A stretch of DNA of 29,628 nt from Didymodactylos carnosus (GCA_905250885.1 CAJNOQ010001652.1:1-29628), one strand, 5' to 3'; numbered from the stretch's first letter, positions 10,790-20,773 are shown. Program-made: numbers and translations. The notes: generated by a model not told the origin, from the letters alone.

Positions 10790-12158
10790 AGTGAAAATTA
10801 AAGGAGAATGTTAACGTTATTGTTTGTGGCTGATGATGTACTGTTTTGTCTGTAAGACCGATCGTTCGTGACACTTTTACGAAATTGGAAGTGAGCTGGT
10901 CGGATCGCATAAGAAAGTCTCCATGAAATAGTTGAGGGTATGTAGATGATGGTTCTGCAGTTTTGAAACTGAATAGGTCATTGAAAAGTACTTGGAAAGT
11001 AATCAGTTACTTCGCACTCGCACCGAATTCTATCGGGTGGAAAAGTCGCTGAATTCTAGTGCGTTTGCGTGAAGGCGTAGTAGCTACCAACCAACATCCA
11101 GTGATGGAGAATTCCGCCGTAAAACTAGGAAGTGGAGTTTCATACCTCAAGAACTTGATAATAACCCCCAGCACAGTTCTCCGTAAACCTACGCTTAGAA
11201 CTGACCAACAAGAATTCGATAAAACTTTACAAGTCATTTAACACAATATAAAATCAACCTCGTTCAACCTCAAGCAGAAGATGAAGTTTCGCAATACCCG
11301 TAGCTGATATTATGATTTCGTTTTTCTCTGAAAGCTTTCGTGCAGCACAACGCTCGTGTTAGCAATCGAAGCTGTAAGATACACCTCAGTCAGAGACCAT
11401 CACGTCCAGGTCAGGTGTAGGTCACGTCCGGTCGGACGAACCTCTTCTATGATTGAGCCTTTTGTGATTGAACCTGAACCTAACCTGGATTTTGACTTTA
11501 ACGTAGGACTTGAGATCTGAAGTAAACTTTTAAATCTAATGCAAATAATGTAGTTTAGTCTGCAGCTTGAATACATGCTTTTTGAGTAACGGTTACTGTT
11601 CGAATTTAGTAGACACTAGACAACTCTTATTGCAAAGCACGAAAGAAACACAATGTACCCTTTTCCCAAATATAGACCTAGGACTGACTTCTTCTATGTG
11701 GACTTCTCCCAAAATCCAACTTTGCGGTTTGGGCTGCAATTCGATGTCTACTTTCGATACTATAGTGTCGCCAAACGTGGTGATAAGTCTTGTGCTGAGT
11801 TGGTCTACATACCAGAAAACTTCAGAAAAATCTAAAATAGATTTGATTCCCCGGCTTGTCGGTTCTGACGTGGACCGCCTCCTAAGAGAGGAAGTCTTGA
11901 ATGCTTTCGAGACTTTTACTAAATCAAGCGTTAATCTTTATTTTGCCTGTTACAGGAGAGTCTATATAGTTTACCTAGAAAATAACGCAGCATAAAGAGA
12001 TATATTATATATTATGGTACAACAGTCTAATTTTGTGAAAAATTCTGATTTCCAATTAGAGTATTTTATGAGAAACTTCAACAGTCGTGCATTAGATTGA
12101 GACTCTTCGAATGGCCAACGATACTTTTCCGTCCGTTTTCTAGATTTTCATCTACTGC
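10790..12158. other. Gene-poor stretch upstream of the bacterial-type kinase gene
   Basis: Slightly more GC-rich than its surroundings. It contains open frames at 11059-11241 and at 11567-11995 (142 codons, overlapped in another frame by 11653-11835), but none resembles a known protein and their overlap makes them doubtful. At 11394-11407 a lone CAGAGACCATCACG copies the terminus of the hAT-like MITE at 14905-15259; no matching opposite end was found nearby. Confidence 0.4.
12142..12143 (+). promoter_or_regulatory. Putative trans-splice acceptor of the kinase gene
   Basis: A pyrimidine-rich tract ending CCGTCCGTTTTCTAG stops 15 nt before the ATG at 12159. No matching upstream exon with a start codon was seen, so the site fits spliced-leader addition, known in bdelloid rotifers. 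A 5'-UTR intron is the alternative. Confidence 0.5.
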
Positions 12159-13016
12159 ATGAATGTCAGCATTACTTTGAGCGGTATCACTGTCCACTTA
12201 AAGGAAGATCACAACTTCCACTGGTTGTTCAGAGTTGGTCGAGTATTCTGCGTATTCGATCAGCAAGATTCGGGCAATATATGCTTTGGCGTCGAGGCGC
12301 AAGATGGAAAACAGTTTATCAAATATGCTGGCGCAAAGCCAACAGAATTCGAAGGAGATCCTCGTGATGCTGTTCAACGATTGAAAGAGGCTGTTGATGT
12401 TTATGAAGATCTCGTACATGAGCATTTGATCGCATTACGCTCTCATTTTGCCGTGGATGGCGGTGGTTACGCGCTCGTTTATGAGTGGTTCAACGGTGAA
12501 TGCTTGCATCCTCACTGGTCCTATCCACCACCTGCAAAATACACGGACTCTCGATCCCCTTACTACCGCTTTAGACAACTATCAATCAAACTACGATTAG
12601 AGGCACTAGATCACATTTATTCATTTCACAAATATACTGAAGCGAAACGTTACGTTGCAATCGATTTCTACGACGGCAGTATTCTGTACAATTTCGACAC
12701 ACATACAACTAAAATTTGTGATATTGACTTTTATCAACGCCAACCCTGTACGAATACCAACGGTTGGGGATCACCTCGGTACATAGCGCCTGAAGAACTA
12801 GACCCGACAACACAACTCGACGAAAGAACAAACGTATTTCGGATGGGCGCTATTGCATTTGGCCTGCTTGGTGGCGAACTCGATCGATCCCGATCAAAGT
12901 GGGAAGGGGGAGAAGAACTCTATCGCATAGCGCTAAAAGCCGTCGACGACAATCCAATGCAACGTTACGCATCTGTTAGGGAGTTCACAAACGAATGGAA
13001 TCAGTATACTACTTAA
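12159..13016 (+). CDS. Bacterial-type serine/threonine protein kinase, probably horizontally acquired
   Basis: One uninterrupted exon of 285 codons. Kinase landmarks: the ATP-anchoring Lys55 in FIKYAGA, a catalytic-loop equivalent VAIDFYDGSILYNF with Asp169 and Asp172, a metal-binding CDID (187-190) where most kinases have DFG, and an APEE (210-213). The usual HRDxxxxN is replaced by the IDFYDGS form. From memory, this layout and the opening TLSGITVHLKE match a small protein kinase family of Firmicutes such as Bacillus and Paenibacillus; I cannot run a search to confirm. All key residues are present, so it could be active, probably in the cytosol since no signal or membrane segment is seen. 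It is visibly more GC-rich than its neighbours and lacks introns, while the other intact genes here have several. A splice-acceptor-like site lies 15 nt before the ATG. Its substrate is unknown. Confidence 0.85.
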   Translation: MNVSITLSGITVHLKEDHNFHWLFRVGRVFCVFDQQDSGNICFGVEAQDGKQFIKYAGAKPTEFEGDPRDAVQRLKEAVDVYEDLVHEHLIALRSHFAVDGGGYALVYEWFNGECLHPHWSYPPPAKYTDSRSPYYRFRQLSIKLRLEALDHIYSFHKYTEAKRYVAIDFYDGSILYNFDTHTTKICDIDFYQRQPCTNTNGWGSPRYIAPEELDPTTQLDERTNVFRMGAIAFGLLGGELDRSRSKWEGGEELYRIALKAVDDNPMQRYASVREFTNEWNQYTT

Positions 13017-13684
13017 AAATCACAAATAGAGGTGGAGCAAGTTGAACTATAAAACGCATGTATTGCAAGCAAGAAAGTGGAATCAGTAGCGACCTGACTG
13101 ATTAGATGGAAACTAACTGAGGCTGGTTATGGAAAGAAAATAATGTTGACGGAGCGTCGAATAAATCGCCACAAACAAATATCAACGACAAGCATGTGAT
13201 AAAATAAATCCCACCCAAAACTGCATCCTCTATAACTGGATCTTTCGCTGCTGACGTCATACTTATGGTTTTAAGCTTTTTAGGAAGATATTATGAAAGA
13301 TATTTCTATGGGATAATACTTTACTGTCGCTAAATTCCGTGATGTCAATCTTTAAAATTGAAAATACTTAGACGCTGCTGCACTGCTGAGAAAAGATGCT
13401 CCAATTGTAAAGATACTTTCTCTTTTCTTCTGAGCCAGAAGAAAGTGTCCAGAAAATCTGAAGCTCCTAGAACATAGACATTTTCACATACGGAACCAAA
13501 TACAAGTGTCAAAAATCGAAAACAAGAAAGATTTTCAGGACCCGTTTTTCAGAGTCCCGGAATGCAAAATGGTTTGAGACTTTAAAACAAATTTCGCTCA
13601 AAGGAAGTATTTTCAAGGTAAAGTGCGGGTACAACACGTGTTCAGAATCAGATTCCTTGGAATATAAAAGAACGATTTTTCAAA
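13017..13684. other. 3' flank of the kinase gene, no further gene
   Basis: Contains polyadenylation-type AATAAA hexamers about 130 and 190 bases after the kinase stop codon. Beyond that there is no reading frame or repeat that I can support. Confidence 0.5.
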
Positions 13685-13775
13685 GATCGTTAAACTGGAT
13701 TTTTAAATTGAAAAATAGGATTCTTAAAATTTTAAAATTTCGTAAAATTTAATTTAAAAATCTAGTTTAATGATT
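13685..13775. repeat. Imperfect hairpin, possible MITE remnant
   Basis: The 25-nt arm 13685-13709 pairs with 13751-13775 at 22 of 25 positions, around a 41-nt AT-rich loop. It overlaps the far end of the F-box-like pseudogene. No flanking duplication was found. Confidence 0.5.
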
Positions 13776-14319
13776 TTCGACAAATCCTTCTTTTAGATGA
13801 ATGAGTGTTGGTGATGTTGGAAACTGATTGTTGAAGTGAGTGTTTGCTATTAAATGGTCTATAAAATGAGGCATAGAAATTTCAATGAACAGGCGGCTAA
13901 CGATGGCAATGAAAAGACTGCTTGATATATTGTTGACGATGTTTGTAATTTTGGTAGAGTAGGATTAATTTCATCTGTTTTTATTTCTTCAAATGAAAAT
14001 GAACGTAAATTCGTAACATTTCGAGTGAGAATTTTGATTCAGAGAAGAGATTTTCAAATGAACTGAATTTGTTGAATACATTCAGCATTTGAGAGTTTTA
14101 ATGTTGTAACCTGGTCGCGAATTGTTGGTAGAATTGTGGCACAGTATTGAATGAAAGACGATTTAGAAAATCAATTTTTAGATCGAAGGAAAGAACAAGA
14201 TTTGTAAAACGATCGTTGAAACTGTAGAAGGTTGTGAAGAGAGTGTGACCGTCCAGATATTCAAAAATACAATAAAAGAAGATCTCATTAGCAAGATCTT
14301 TTATGACCGAACGGTTCAT
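13770..14319 (-). pseudogene. F-box-like gene, frameshifted
   Basis: On the minus strand an ATG at 14319 opens 73 codons that read like an F-box start: LANEIFFYCIFEYLDGHTLF followed by a helix with FNDRFTNLVL. F-box proteins recruit substrates to SCF ubiquitin ligases; families with this opening are, from memory, abundant in bdelloid rotifers. After FATRLQH comes a stop, but family-like sequence goes on in other frames: QVTTLKLSNAECIQQIQF, then FEEIKTDEINPTLPKLQT with AVFSLPSLAACSLKFL, then HLIANTHFNNQFPTSP. At least two frame changes and several stops separate these pieces, and none coincides with good splice sites, so I call it a pseudogene. The family call rests on the first 60 residues. 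Confidence 0.55.
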
Positions 14320-14701
14320 ACTTTTGTCGATCTAGAATTAAGAAAGAAAGAAAGAAAATGAAACTGAATTTAGCACGAAGAAAACGAAATCTACTACTTT
14401 TCAGATCAATGCTTGTCGAATCTTGCTTCTGTTGTAAAAACATGTCACTTTACGAAGAAAAGCGTTTCTTACCTCATCTTAATATTTTAAAAAGCATCTT
14501 GATTTGAATTTCAATCCGAGAAACCTATCTATTTCTATATCTTTACGTTAATTCTTTTACCATTTTTTTCGAAGAACAGAAAAAGAAAAAAAAATAGCAA
14601 AGAAAGTTTAACATCTTTTCTACAGGAAAAAGATCCGTTTATCGAAACAGAAATAAGACAAATGATTTACGTTTCTAACAGAAAATAAAAAATGAAAATG
14701 A
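14320..14701. other. Intergenic spacer
   Basis: Purine-rich AT DNA between two minus-strand pseudogenes. No coding or repeated structure is recognised. Confidence 0.5.
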
Positions 14702-14904
14702 TTACTTTGTAGCATTGTCTTTTGGCCGCTTGTTTTCTTCATATTTCATAACAAATGCTTTATTAAATAATACACAGTCAATTATTTCTGGTGTATTATC
14801 TCCTCCTACACTCGTTGCTTGTGGCCAATCGAATCCTAGACCTGTATCAATAAGTAATTTAGCATATTGTTGACAATTGACTTTGCTCGTCTAGCGATTC
14901 ATAC

Positions 14905-15259
14905 CAGAGACCATCGCAGGGCAAGACGTTCTACAGTACAAAAGAAAGTTTTTCTCCTTAACCTAGCAGACTTCATCTTCAAGAAACTCATCACAAATAC
15001 TGGATGTGTTTCTCGTGCGTAACAGAATCTTTTTTTTTATTAATTATCAATTTTAGAAAAGTTGGCTGTCACTTTTATTTTCACATATACGAGAGATCAA
15101 AATTTTACTTAAAAGAAGCTTGAAAAGCTCAAAAATCAATCTCTCGCCGGGCAACTCAAGGAATTTTTTGTTGCCCTGTCCTGCAACAGAGCAGGGCAAA
15201 AATAATATATCGTCCTCCCCGCAGGACAACAGAGCAGCCCTGTACTGTGATGGTCTCTG
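14905..15259. mobile_element. hAT-like MITE in an intron
   Basis: A 355-bp segment starting CAGAGACCATCGCAG and ending with the inverted CTGTGATGGTCTCTG. The 8-bp flanks ATTCATAC and ATGCACAC agree at 6 of 8 positions, consistent with an aged hAT 8-bp duplication. GCAGGGCAA/TTGCCCTG motifs recur inside. It sits wholly inside the 447-bp last intron of the broken gene, so it makes up most of that intron. No transposase. Confidence 0.65.
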
Positions 15260-15576
15260 ATGCACACCGTGATTTAGATTAATAATATATTCGAACATTT
15301 CAGCGAAGAATTACTAAGAATATAAACAAACACTTACGAGAGGAATTAATAGTTGAGTTTCACGAACTGTTGGTGATAGAGTAGCTGAACAAAGATTATT
15401 ATACCAACTAATTACCTGAAAGAGTAATAAAGTCAATAAAAGCATTACAAAGAAAAAAGAGGTTTGGCGCTTGATAGAAGCTTACATATTGAGTCTATAA
15501 TGTAGGTGGTGTTGGAGAAAAAGCGGATAATGGAAAACAGTCTACTTTTTAAATGTGGCGTAACTGAATTCTGATC

Positions 15577-15683
15577 GGTCAAAACTAGGTATGCATAAAT
15601 TTTATCCATAAATCTCTACTATCGTCGTAAAATTTCCGAATATCACGTTGATGGTAGAGATTTATGGATGCCTAGTTTTGACC
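15577..15683. mobile_element. 107-bp MULE-like MITE with a perfect 9-bp target-site duplication
   Basis: Ends GGTCAAAACTAGG and CCTAGTTTTGACC are perfect inverted repeats, and the pairing continues inward through CCATAAATCTCTAC with a small asymmetric insertion in the left arm. The direct repeats ATTCTGATC at 15568-15576 and 15684-15692 are identical. Nine-base duplications are typical of Mutator-like elements. Too short to code; inserted in what was an exon. Confidence 0.85.
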
Positions 15684-15766
15684 ATTCTGATCATGAAGAT
15701 ATCTTGATAATTGTAAATTACCAACTAGACGATAATCAATTTGTGCTTTTACAAATGTATCAGTGA

Positions 15767-16412
15767 CAGAGATGGGCAGTTCTTTCGCTCCACCTCAGCT
15801 CCAGCTCCGCTCCGACTTCTCTCCAGCTAAAAATAGTTTTCATCTTATTGGAAAAGCACATTTTTCGCGTTGCTTTGAAGTAGCTTTGCAATGATCTGCA
15901 GGGTTCATATTCTCTTTCACAGCATATACGGAAGATCAACACAAAAATTTTTATGTACAATAGTTTTAGACCACAATTTGATCTACAGCATGAAATAAGA
16001 CTAGTGATAATAGGGGAGTGTCGATTGCATTTGAATAGAATCAACATAGCGAGTATGTTCTTAGAGAGTTGGCTAACATGGGATCGTCTGCATCCCACCG
16101 GAAGAAAACACACGGAAAACACACAGCAGCGGATGTGAAAGGTACACTACTGCAACTGATTACAAATACGACAAAGAAATATTAACTACGATGAATAGTC
16201 AACGATAAGCTTTTCACTGACTGATGGATCTATCATCGTATGCAGAACACGAAGGGGAAAATGGAGCGATTGGTGAAAAGAAAGAGCCGCTCCGACTCCG
16301 CTTCAGCTCCATAGTTTTTACGAAGCGCTTCGCTCCGACTTCATGTCTCTCATAAAACGCTTCGCTCAGCTCCGTGGAGCAGCCGCTTCGGAGTCGGAGC
16401 TGCCCATCTCTG
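15767..16412. mobile_element. 646-bp non-autonomous hAT element with a perfect 8-bp duplication
   Basis: Termini CAGAGATGGGCAG and CTGCCCATCTCTG are perfect inverted repeats of the hAT type. The 8-bp duplication ATCAGTGA is identical at 15759-15766 and 16413-16420. Both subterminal regions carry many copies of GCTCCG/GCTTCG-like words, the usual kind of transposase-binding array. No transposase domain was seen in the small frames inside. It interrupts coding sequence of the minus-strand gene. Confidence 0.92.
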
Positions 16413-16576
16413 ATCAGTGAAATGATCGAATTCGGTTATAGCAGGTGCGGTGTGAACAGGTTGTTCGATACGACTAATCCGAGAGATCAGTGTCTGTCGA
16501 CATCCCAGCTAAAGCAACCAAAACGACCATATGAGATGATTTACCTTGTGAAGCATGAGTGGAGATGACGTATAAA

Positions 16577-16671
16577 GCTAAAAGATCTTCTGGACACCTT
16601 CTGAAGATGCCAGAGGGCTGGAAGTATTCTTAATCGATTCTCTGTGATAGACTATCTATATTCTGTAATGT
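16577..16671 (+). repeat. Direct repeat, copy 1
   Basis: About 95 bp resembling 16902-17004: GAAGAT, AGGGCTGG, ATCGATTC and TATCTATAT.CTGTAA appear in the same order and spacing. The copies are well diverged. A second shared word, GACTAAAGTCAAGG, follows each copy at a different distance, so a longer repeated unit may have been broken up. Confidence 0.6.
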
Positions 16672-16901
16672 AAAATCGTAGACTAAAGTCAAGGGAACAA
16701 TATAAATTATTAAGACGGAAGAATTAAAAAGAGTGCCGTAACACTTTCTCACTGAAATTGTACAAACCGGTCAGAAAAGAAGATAAGCTAGAATTAAAAT
16801 CACACCTGTCCTAGTATGTTCCAGCATTTTGTCCTAGCGTATCTTAGCCCAAGATAACTGGTATTTCTCTAATTCTACGGAAAAAGCGCACACTGTAATA
16901 T

Positions 16902-17004
16902 AAAAAAGCAAAAAGTTCTCTGGGCACTCTTTGAAGATCCGAAGGGCTGGGGGCTACAAGTGTTTCTGATCGATTCGCCAGGATAGAATATCTATATGCT
17001 GTAA
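16902..17004 (+). repeat. Direct repeat, copy 2
   Basis: Partner of 16577-16671, in the same orientation and slightly longer because of a short insertion around GGGGGCTACAAG. No coding sense. Confidence 0.6.
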
Positions 17005-17992
17005 CTTTTATTATCCGTAGATGACTCTTTTGTGTTTTAAAAATTGACTGATTTCCGGCGACATCTATCGCCCGGATACAGAAAAGGTTTGCTTAGCTGT
17101 TTTTCTCTCTACATCAGTAAATATTATTTCAGTCATCTCTTTAAATATTTTCTCTTCTGTATAAAAAAGAATTTTCTATTTTCCTCTCTTGTGATTGGCT
17201 TATCCATGGAATATTTAACAGCCATTTTTCCGTATTTTGTGCCCAGTCAGACAAGCATTTTGTAAGATCCTAGACTAAAGTCAAGGAAATAACTACGATA
17301 ACTCCGGCGTACAAGCAGTTTCTTCAGTGGTGTAACGAGAGGTAAACTTTTTGGAAGAACGTGTGTTTTTGTTGATTTGATTGTGAACTAAACCTGTGAG
17401 AGAAGCAGTGCTTTTAATAGAAATTTTTTCTAGAGTGGAACTTTCCACTTTGTTGTTAGCGTCAAAGTGAGATTTTCCGCTTTGATACGAAACGTCAAGT
17501 GAACAAAATGGGAACAGTTGAAATTCTTGTCCAATAGCGGCTAGAACAGATTTTTTTCTTCCTAATATCCTGTTGATGTTAATCGTCAAGCACTGATGAT
17601 GTCGAATCGTAATAAAAATTCCAGGATTAAAGAGAAATTATACTCGTTCTCCCGCTCACATTTGTTTAACAAACAGTTATCGATGGGTTACTTTTCTGAG
17701 GCAGAAAATATGAAAAAAAGACAAAGTAGAATATACTTTTCTCAGTGTGGAAAACCGAATGGAAATTCATTATTCAAAGTGGAAACCCATTTTGCTCTCG
17801 CTTGTCCCATTAATCATTAAAAACACTAGAGAAAAGGGTCAAATAATATTTGTGAGAGAGAAGAGTGTTAAAGAGTAAAGCTGTTTCTGAAAAGCAGAGA
17901 ATATATCCTGATCACACGCACGACACTGAGTTTCTTTTGCTTCATCTGACGGGAATGAGCAGATTTGTTCAGTTTTGGCAAATTACATTTCT

Positions 17993-17994
17993 AG
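17993..17994 (+). promoter_or_regulatory. Putative trans-splice acceptor of the NDUFA11-like gene
   Basis: TTACATTTCTAG ends 6 nt before the ATG at 18001. Such a short leader fits spliced-leader addition; a 5'-UTR intron is possible. Confidence 0.45.
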
Positions 17995-18000
17995 ATAAAA

Positions 18001-18990
18001 ATGGGAATTTTTGCCCAGTGGTTTAAAGATTACTATGACTACTGGTACTATTATTATCGTTACGCACCGTTTCGTATCTACGAACGAGTTGTATATACCG
18101 GAAGTTTAAAGGACTGGAAAGAGTATTCAACAGTGGGAATATTTACACTTGATGTCGACACACCAGTGACAACACGAATGGGAGCTGGTATATTAACTGG
18201 ATTAAAATTTGGTGCTTTTGCTTCCGCTAGTAAGTTCATGTGATCTATAAATTCAAGTTTTTTTTCATGCAGTCTCATTTATTTAGTTTCATATAGAAAT
18301 CAACGAACACGTTACCGATTAAACAAAAGTGCAGCATTTTTCAAATGTTTAAAGCCAGGGGGAACACTTTTCGCCTGTATAGTGGCATATAGTTTTTCTA
18401 TTCCGCTAGTGCGCAGCTTACGAGGACAAAAACGAACAGAACGAGATATTGATTTTGATATGGCATTAGGTAAGTAAGATGAAAGGATGAAACTTATGTG
18501 ACAGAAAATAAGATATTTGTATCGTCTGAAAAATCAAAGTAAACGCACAAAATGTTGCCAGGTTGTTGTAATCGTGAAAACAGACAAAACTCTGACATTT
18601 TTTTATATTGCTTTTACTATGTATAGTAGGACTTTGCATGATATTCGGCTGTTCAAACATAGATTGTATATATTTTTTTCTATACTTCTAGTTGGTGGAT
18701 TAACGGGCTTATTATCTAGTATAATTTGGATTCGTAATATTAATTTTTTCTATGTAGCCGTACCGTTTGTCTTTTTTGGCGCTGGTATTAACTATGGTTT
18801 GTACAATGCGGCTCATCAGGGATATGCTACAAAACCATTCACCATGGGTGGCTATGCGGATCCGTTACATTGGAAACGTGGAAGTCTATTTGGTCCGGAT
18901 TATGATGAACGCATACGTCGTTTTGAAGCATCATTAAAAGACGCCAAATACCGAGAATATTATAATGCAAATTTGAAAACACAATGGTGA
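18001..18990 (+). CDS. NDUFA11: Tim17-family membrane protein, probably complex I subunit NDUFA11
   Basis: Three exons, 18001-18229, 18287-18469 and 18692-18990, with in-phase GT-AG junctions, give 236 aa. The first ~50 residues are aromatic (YYDYWYYYY). Four likely membrane segments follow: about 61-79, 98-118, 134-150 and 155-175. The third carries GGLTGLLSS, the Gly/Ser-rich packing typical of the Tim17/Tim22/NDUFA11 fold. The last ~60 residues are polar and charged and end LKTQW. NDUFA11 is an accessory subunit of mitochondrial complex I in the inner membrane. The protein is longer than the ~140-residue vertebrate form at both ends, so the name is by fold and layout; another Tim17-family protein is possible. 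An AATAAA lies at 19094-19099, about 105 nt after the stop. The gene itself is well supported. Confidence 0.6.
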
Positions 18991-20773
18991 AAAGAGAAAA
19001 CAATTGACATACTTGGTTTTTTTTGTACAAATCCTTATTTTTTCAACGCTCCGGACTTTTTTTCGTAACCGTAGAAGAGTTTTTAGTATACACAATAAAA
19101 TTTTACACATATTCTTTGCCTAGTTTGATTCTAATAGGCATAGTGAACGGTGTATGTTCGATAAGAAGAATGAATTTTGTTATTTTTATCTACAGCTCGT
19201 GAAGTATGAGATATTATCTAAAAGTAATGTTTAGTAGTACTGTAGTTTTTGTTCTCCAGGCTTGGTTAGTCATTTTATTTATTGTGTCTGAATAACATGT
19301 CGGGGAAAAAGTCGTGTTCATCAGAATGTATAAAAATAGTGTTTGTATTTTTAGCGTATTAACAAAAACTGGTGCTTTCGCTTCTGAAAATGATAAAAAA
19401 TAATATTATAAAAAATGTAAAAAAAACTATATGCCGTACTTGACGAGCAACCTGACTAAAAATATTGCATATAAAAGCAGAATAATAATAAACACAAGGG
19501 ATAACGAAACTGATTTCAGTCAATATGTTAAGCGGCGAATGAACTTTAACCTAGAAACATTGTACAAGAGAAGATAGGAAACAGTTTCTGCTAGAAAATA
19601 GCCCAATATGATTTTGAGAGAAAATGACCAAACATGCTTCCTCCCCACGTTCGTACAATACTTGCCAATTCTGATGTACTGAACTTGTAATAATTTCAAC
19701 GACATAAATGCATAGAGCTCATTTCAGAGTATGTATGGTAACAAAATCTATGTCGTGAAGTTACAAAAAAAATTAACTTTTACATGTTACCAAAAGTTTT
19801 CCACCTTTTTCCAAGCGACATCTACTCGTAAAATGTTTATAACTCTTGAACGCAATGTTTGTTTGAGTTGGGATCTGCAGACTATTCCTATCTACACTAG
19901 ATCTACAAACTGTGCGAGTTTGGTCAAAATCTATGATAGTCGTTGAGCATCGATGTACTGTGATCTGTCGTATTTCTCATACAATGCCTCATAGATAAAG
20001 AAAAAGTGATTGAATTATTGGAAAAAAATTATCACATCTATAATTCTCTATGGATACAAGGTAAATATAAAACTAATGAACTGTTACCAGTTTATTTTTT
20101 TGTTTTCATTTCTATTTTACGGGTATTTATAATGGCTTTGGGGCGAACGTACAAGACGATGGTTGCTGGCAGACATTACTGTATCGTTTCATTAGAAGCA
20201 AAAATTAGTCAAGATCAGTTTTGATTAATTGTCATTTATATCGGTTATTCTGTACTTTAGGTTGTGACACGCATTTAACTTTGACGGTATCTGTTTTCGC
20301 TGATGTTAAGTGTTTTTCTTTTGATTTGTTCTACTTTTTTTCCTAAATGGAAGAAACAATATTTTCCAATAAAACTACAAAAATTAAAACAGCTGAAACC
20401 GAGCTAGTGGATAAGTTATCTATCCAATTAGAAAGCTGATAAAGAATATCGCGTTTCGAAAATGTTATACGAATGGTGAAACAAAATGAATTCTTAAAAC
20501 GGTTATTTATGTATGCATGATACAGCTTTTCCATTGTTGTTGTATAATTTATTTTATGAAGAAAGCAAAAACAAACGATTTTGTCTTTTGTCTAATGTCA
20601 TACAAAATTTTACACTTTAATGTGGCGTTAGTGTATGCATACGGGATACATGATGTAACAACAAACGGTCACAATGAAAACGGACCTTTTACTTTCGCAT
20701 ATACAAACACAATGAAAAAACATAATACAACAGTAATAATGGTAATAAAAATTAAGATTTGATTTTTTTTCTT
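18991..20773. other. Intergenic region between the NDUFA11-like gene and RPL12
   Basis: The two genes converge on this 1.8-kb stretch. It begins with the 3' UTR of the NDUFA11-like gene (AATAAA at 19094-19099). Several small AT-rich frames (19520-19705 minus; 19731-19946, 20006-20224 and 20517-20762 plus) lack any recognisable feature. No repeat was found by eye. Confidence 0.5.

Larger units (their letters stand above)
14702..16508 (-). pseudogene. Multi-exon gene of unknown family, broken by transposons
   Basis: Three coding pieces on the minus strand. The first begins at a good acceptor (GGTTGCTTTAG, then 16508) and reads QTLISRISRIEQPVHTAP, TEFDH, and, if the hAT element at 15767-16412 and one copy of its target site are ignored, FTDTFVKAQIDYRLVGNLQ in the same frame. 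It is then hit by the 107-bp MITE at 15577-15683. After that a frame change and an in-frame TAG precede a donor near 15480. The second piece, 15415-15338 (VISWYNNLCSATLSP, ending LLIPL), joins in phase to the last exon 14890-14702 (62 codons and stop, with LLIDTGLGFDWPQATSV and EIIDCVLFNKAF). I do not recognise the protein. Two insertions in coding sequence plus the frame change and stop indicate a dead gene, although the last two exons are intact. Confidence 0.55.
16509..18000. other. Repeat-bearing intergenic region
   Basis: No supported gene. Open frames at 17044-17265 (plus), 17293-17589 (minus) and 17596-17820 (plus) have no recognisable domain and are probably chance. The stretch holds a diverged direct repeat pair (listed separately), and GACTAAAGTCAAGG occurs at about 16681 and 17273. 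The right end supplies the acceptor-like site before the NDUFA11-like gene. Confidence 0.45.

Noticed and set aside
11567-11995. 142-codon plus-strand frame
   Set aside because: Overlapped by another frame (11653-11835) of equal quality, no known domain, no good splice sites; kept only as a note in the region entry.
17293-17820. Minus frame 17293-17589 and plus frame 17596-17820
   Set aside because: Neither resembles a known protein, and they sit beside diverged repeats.
20006-20224. Plus frame with a hydrophobic segment
   Set aside because: Single AT-rich frame with no splice partners or family resemblance.
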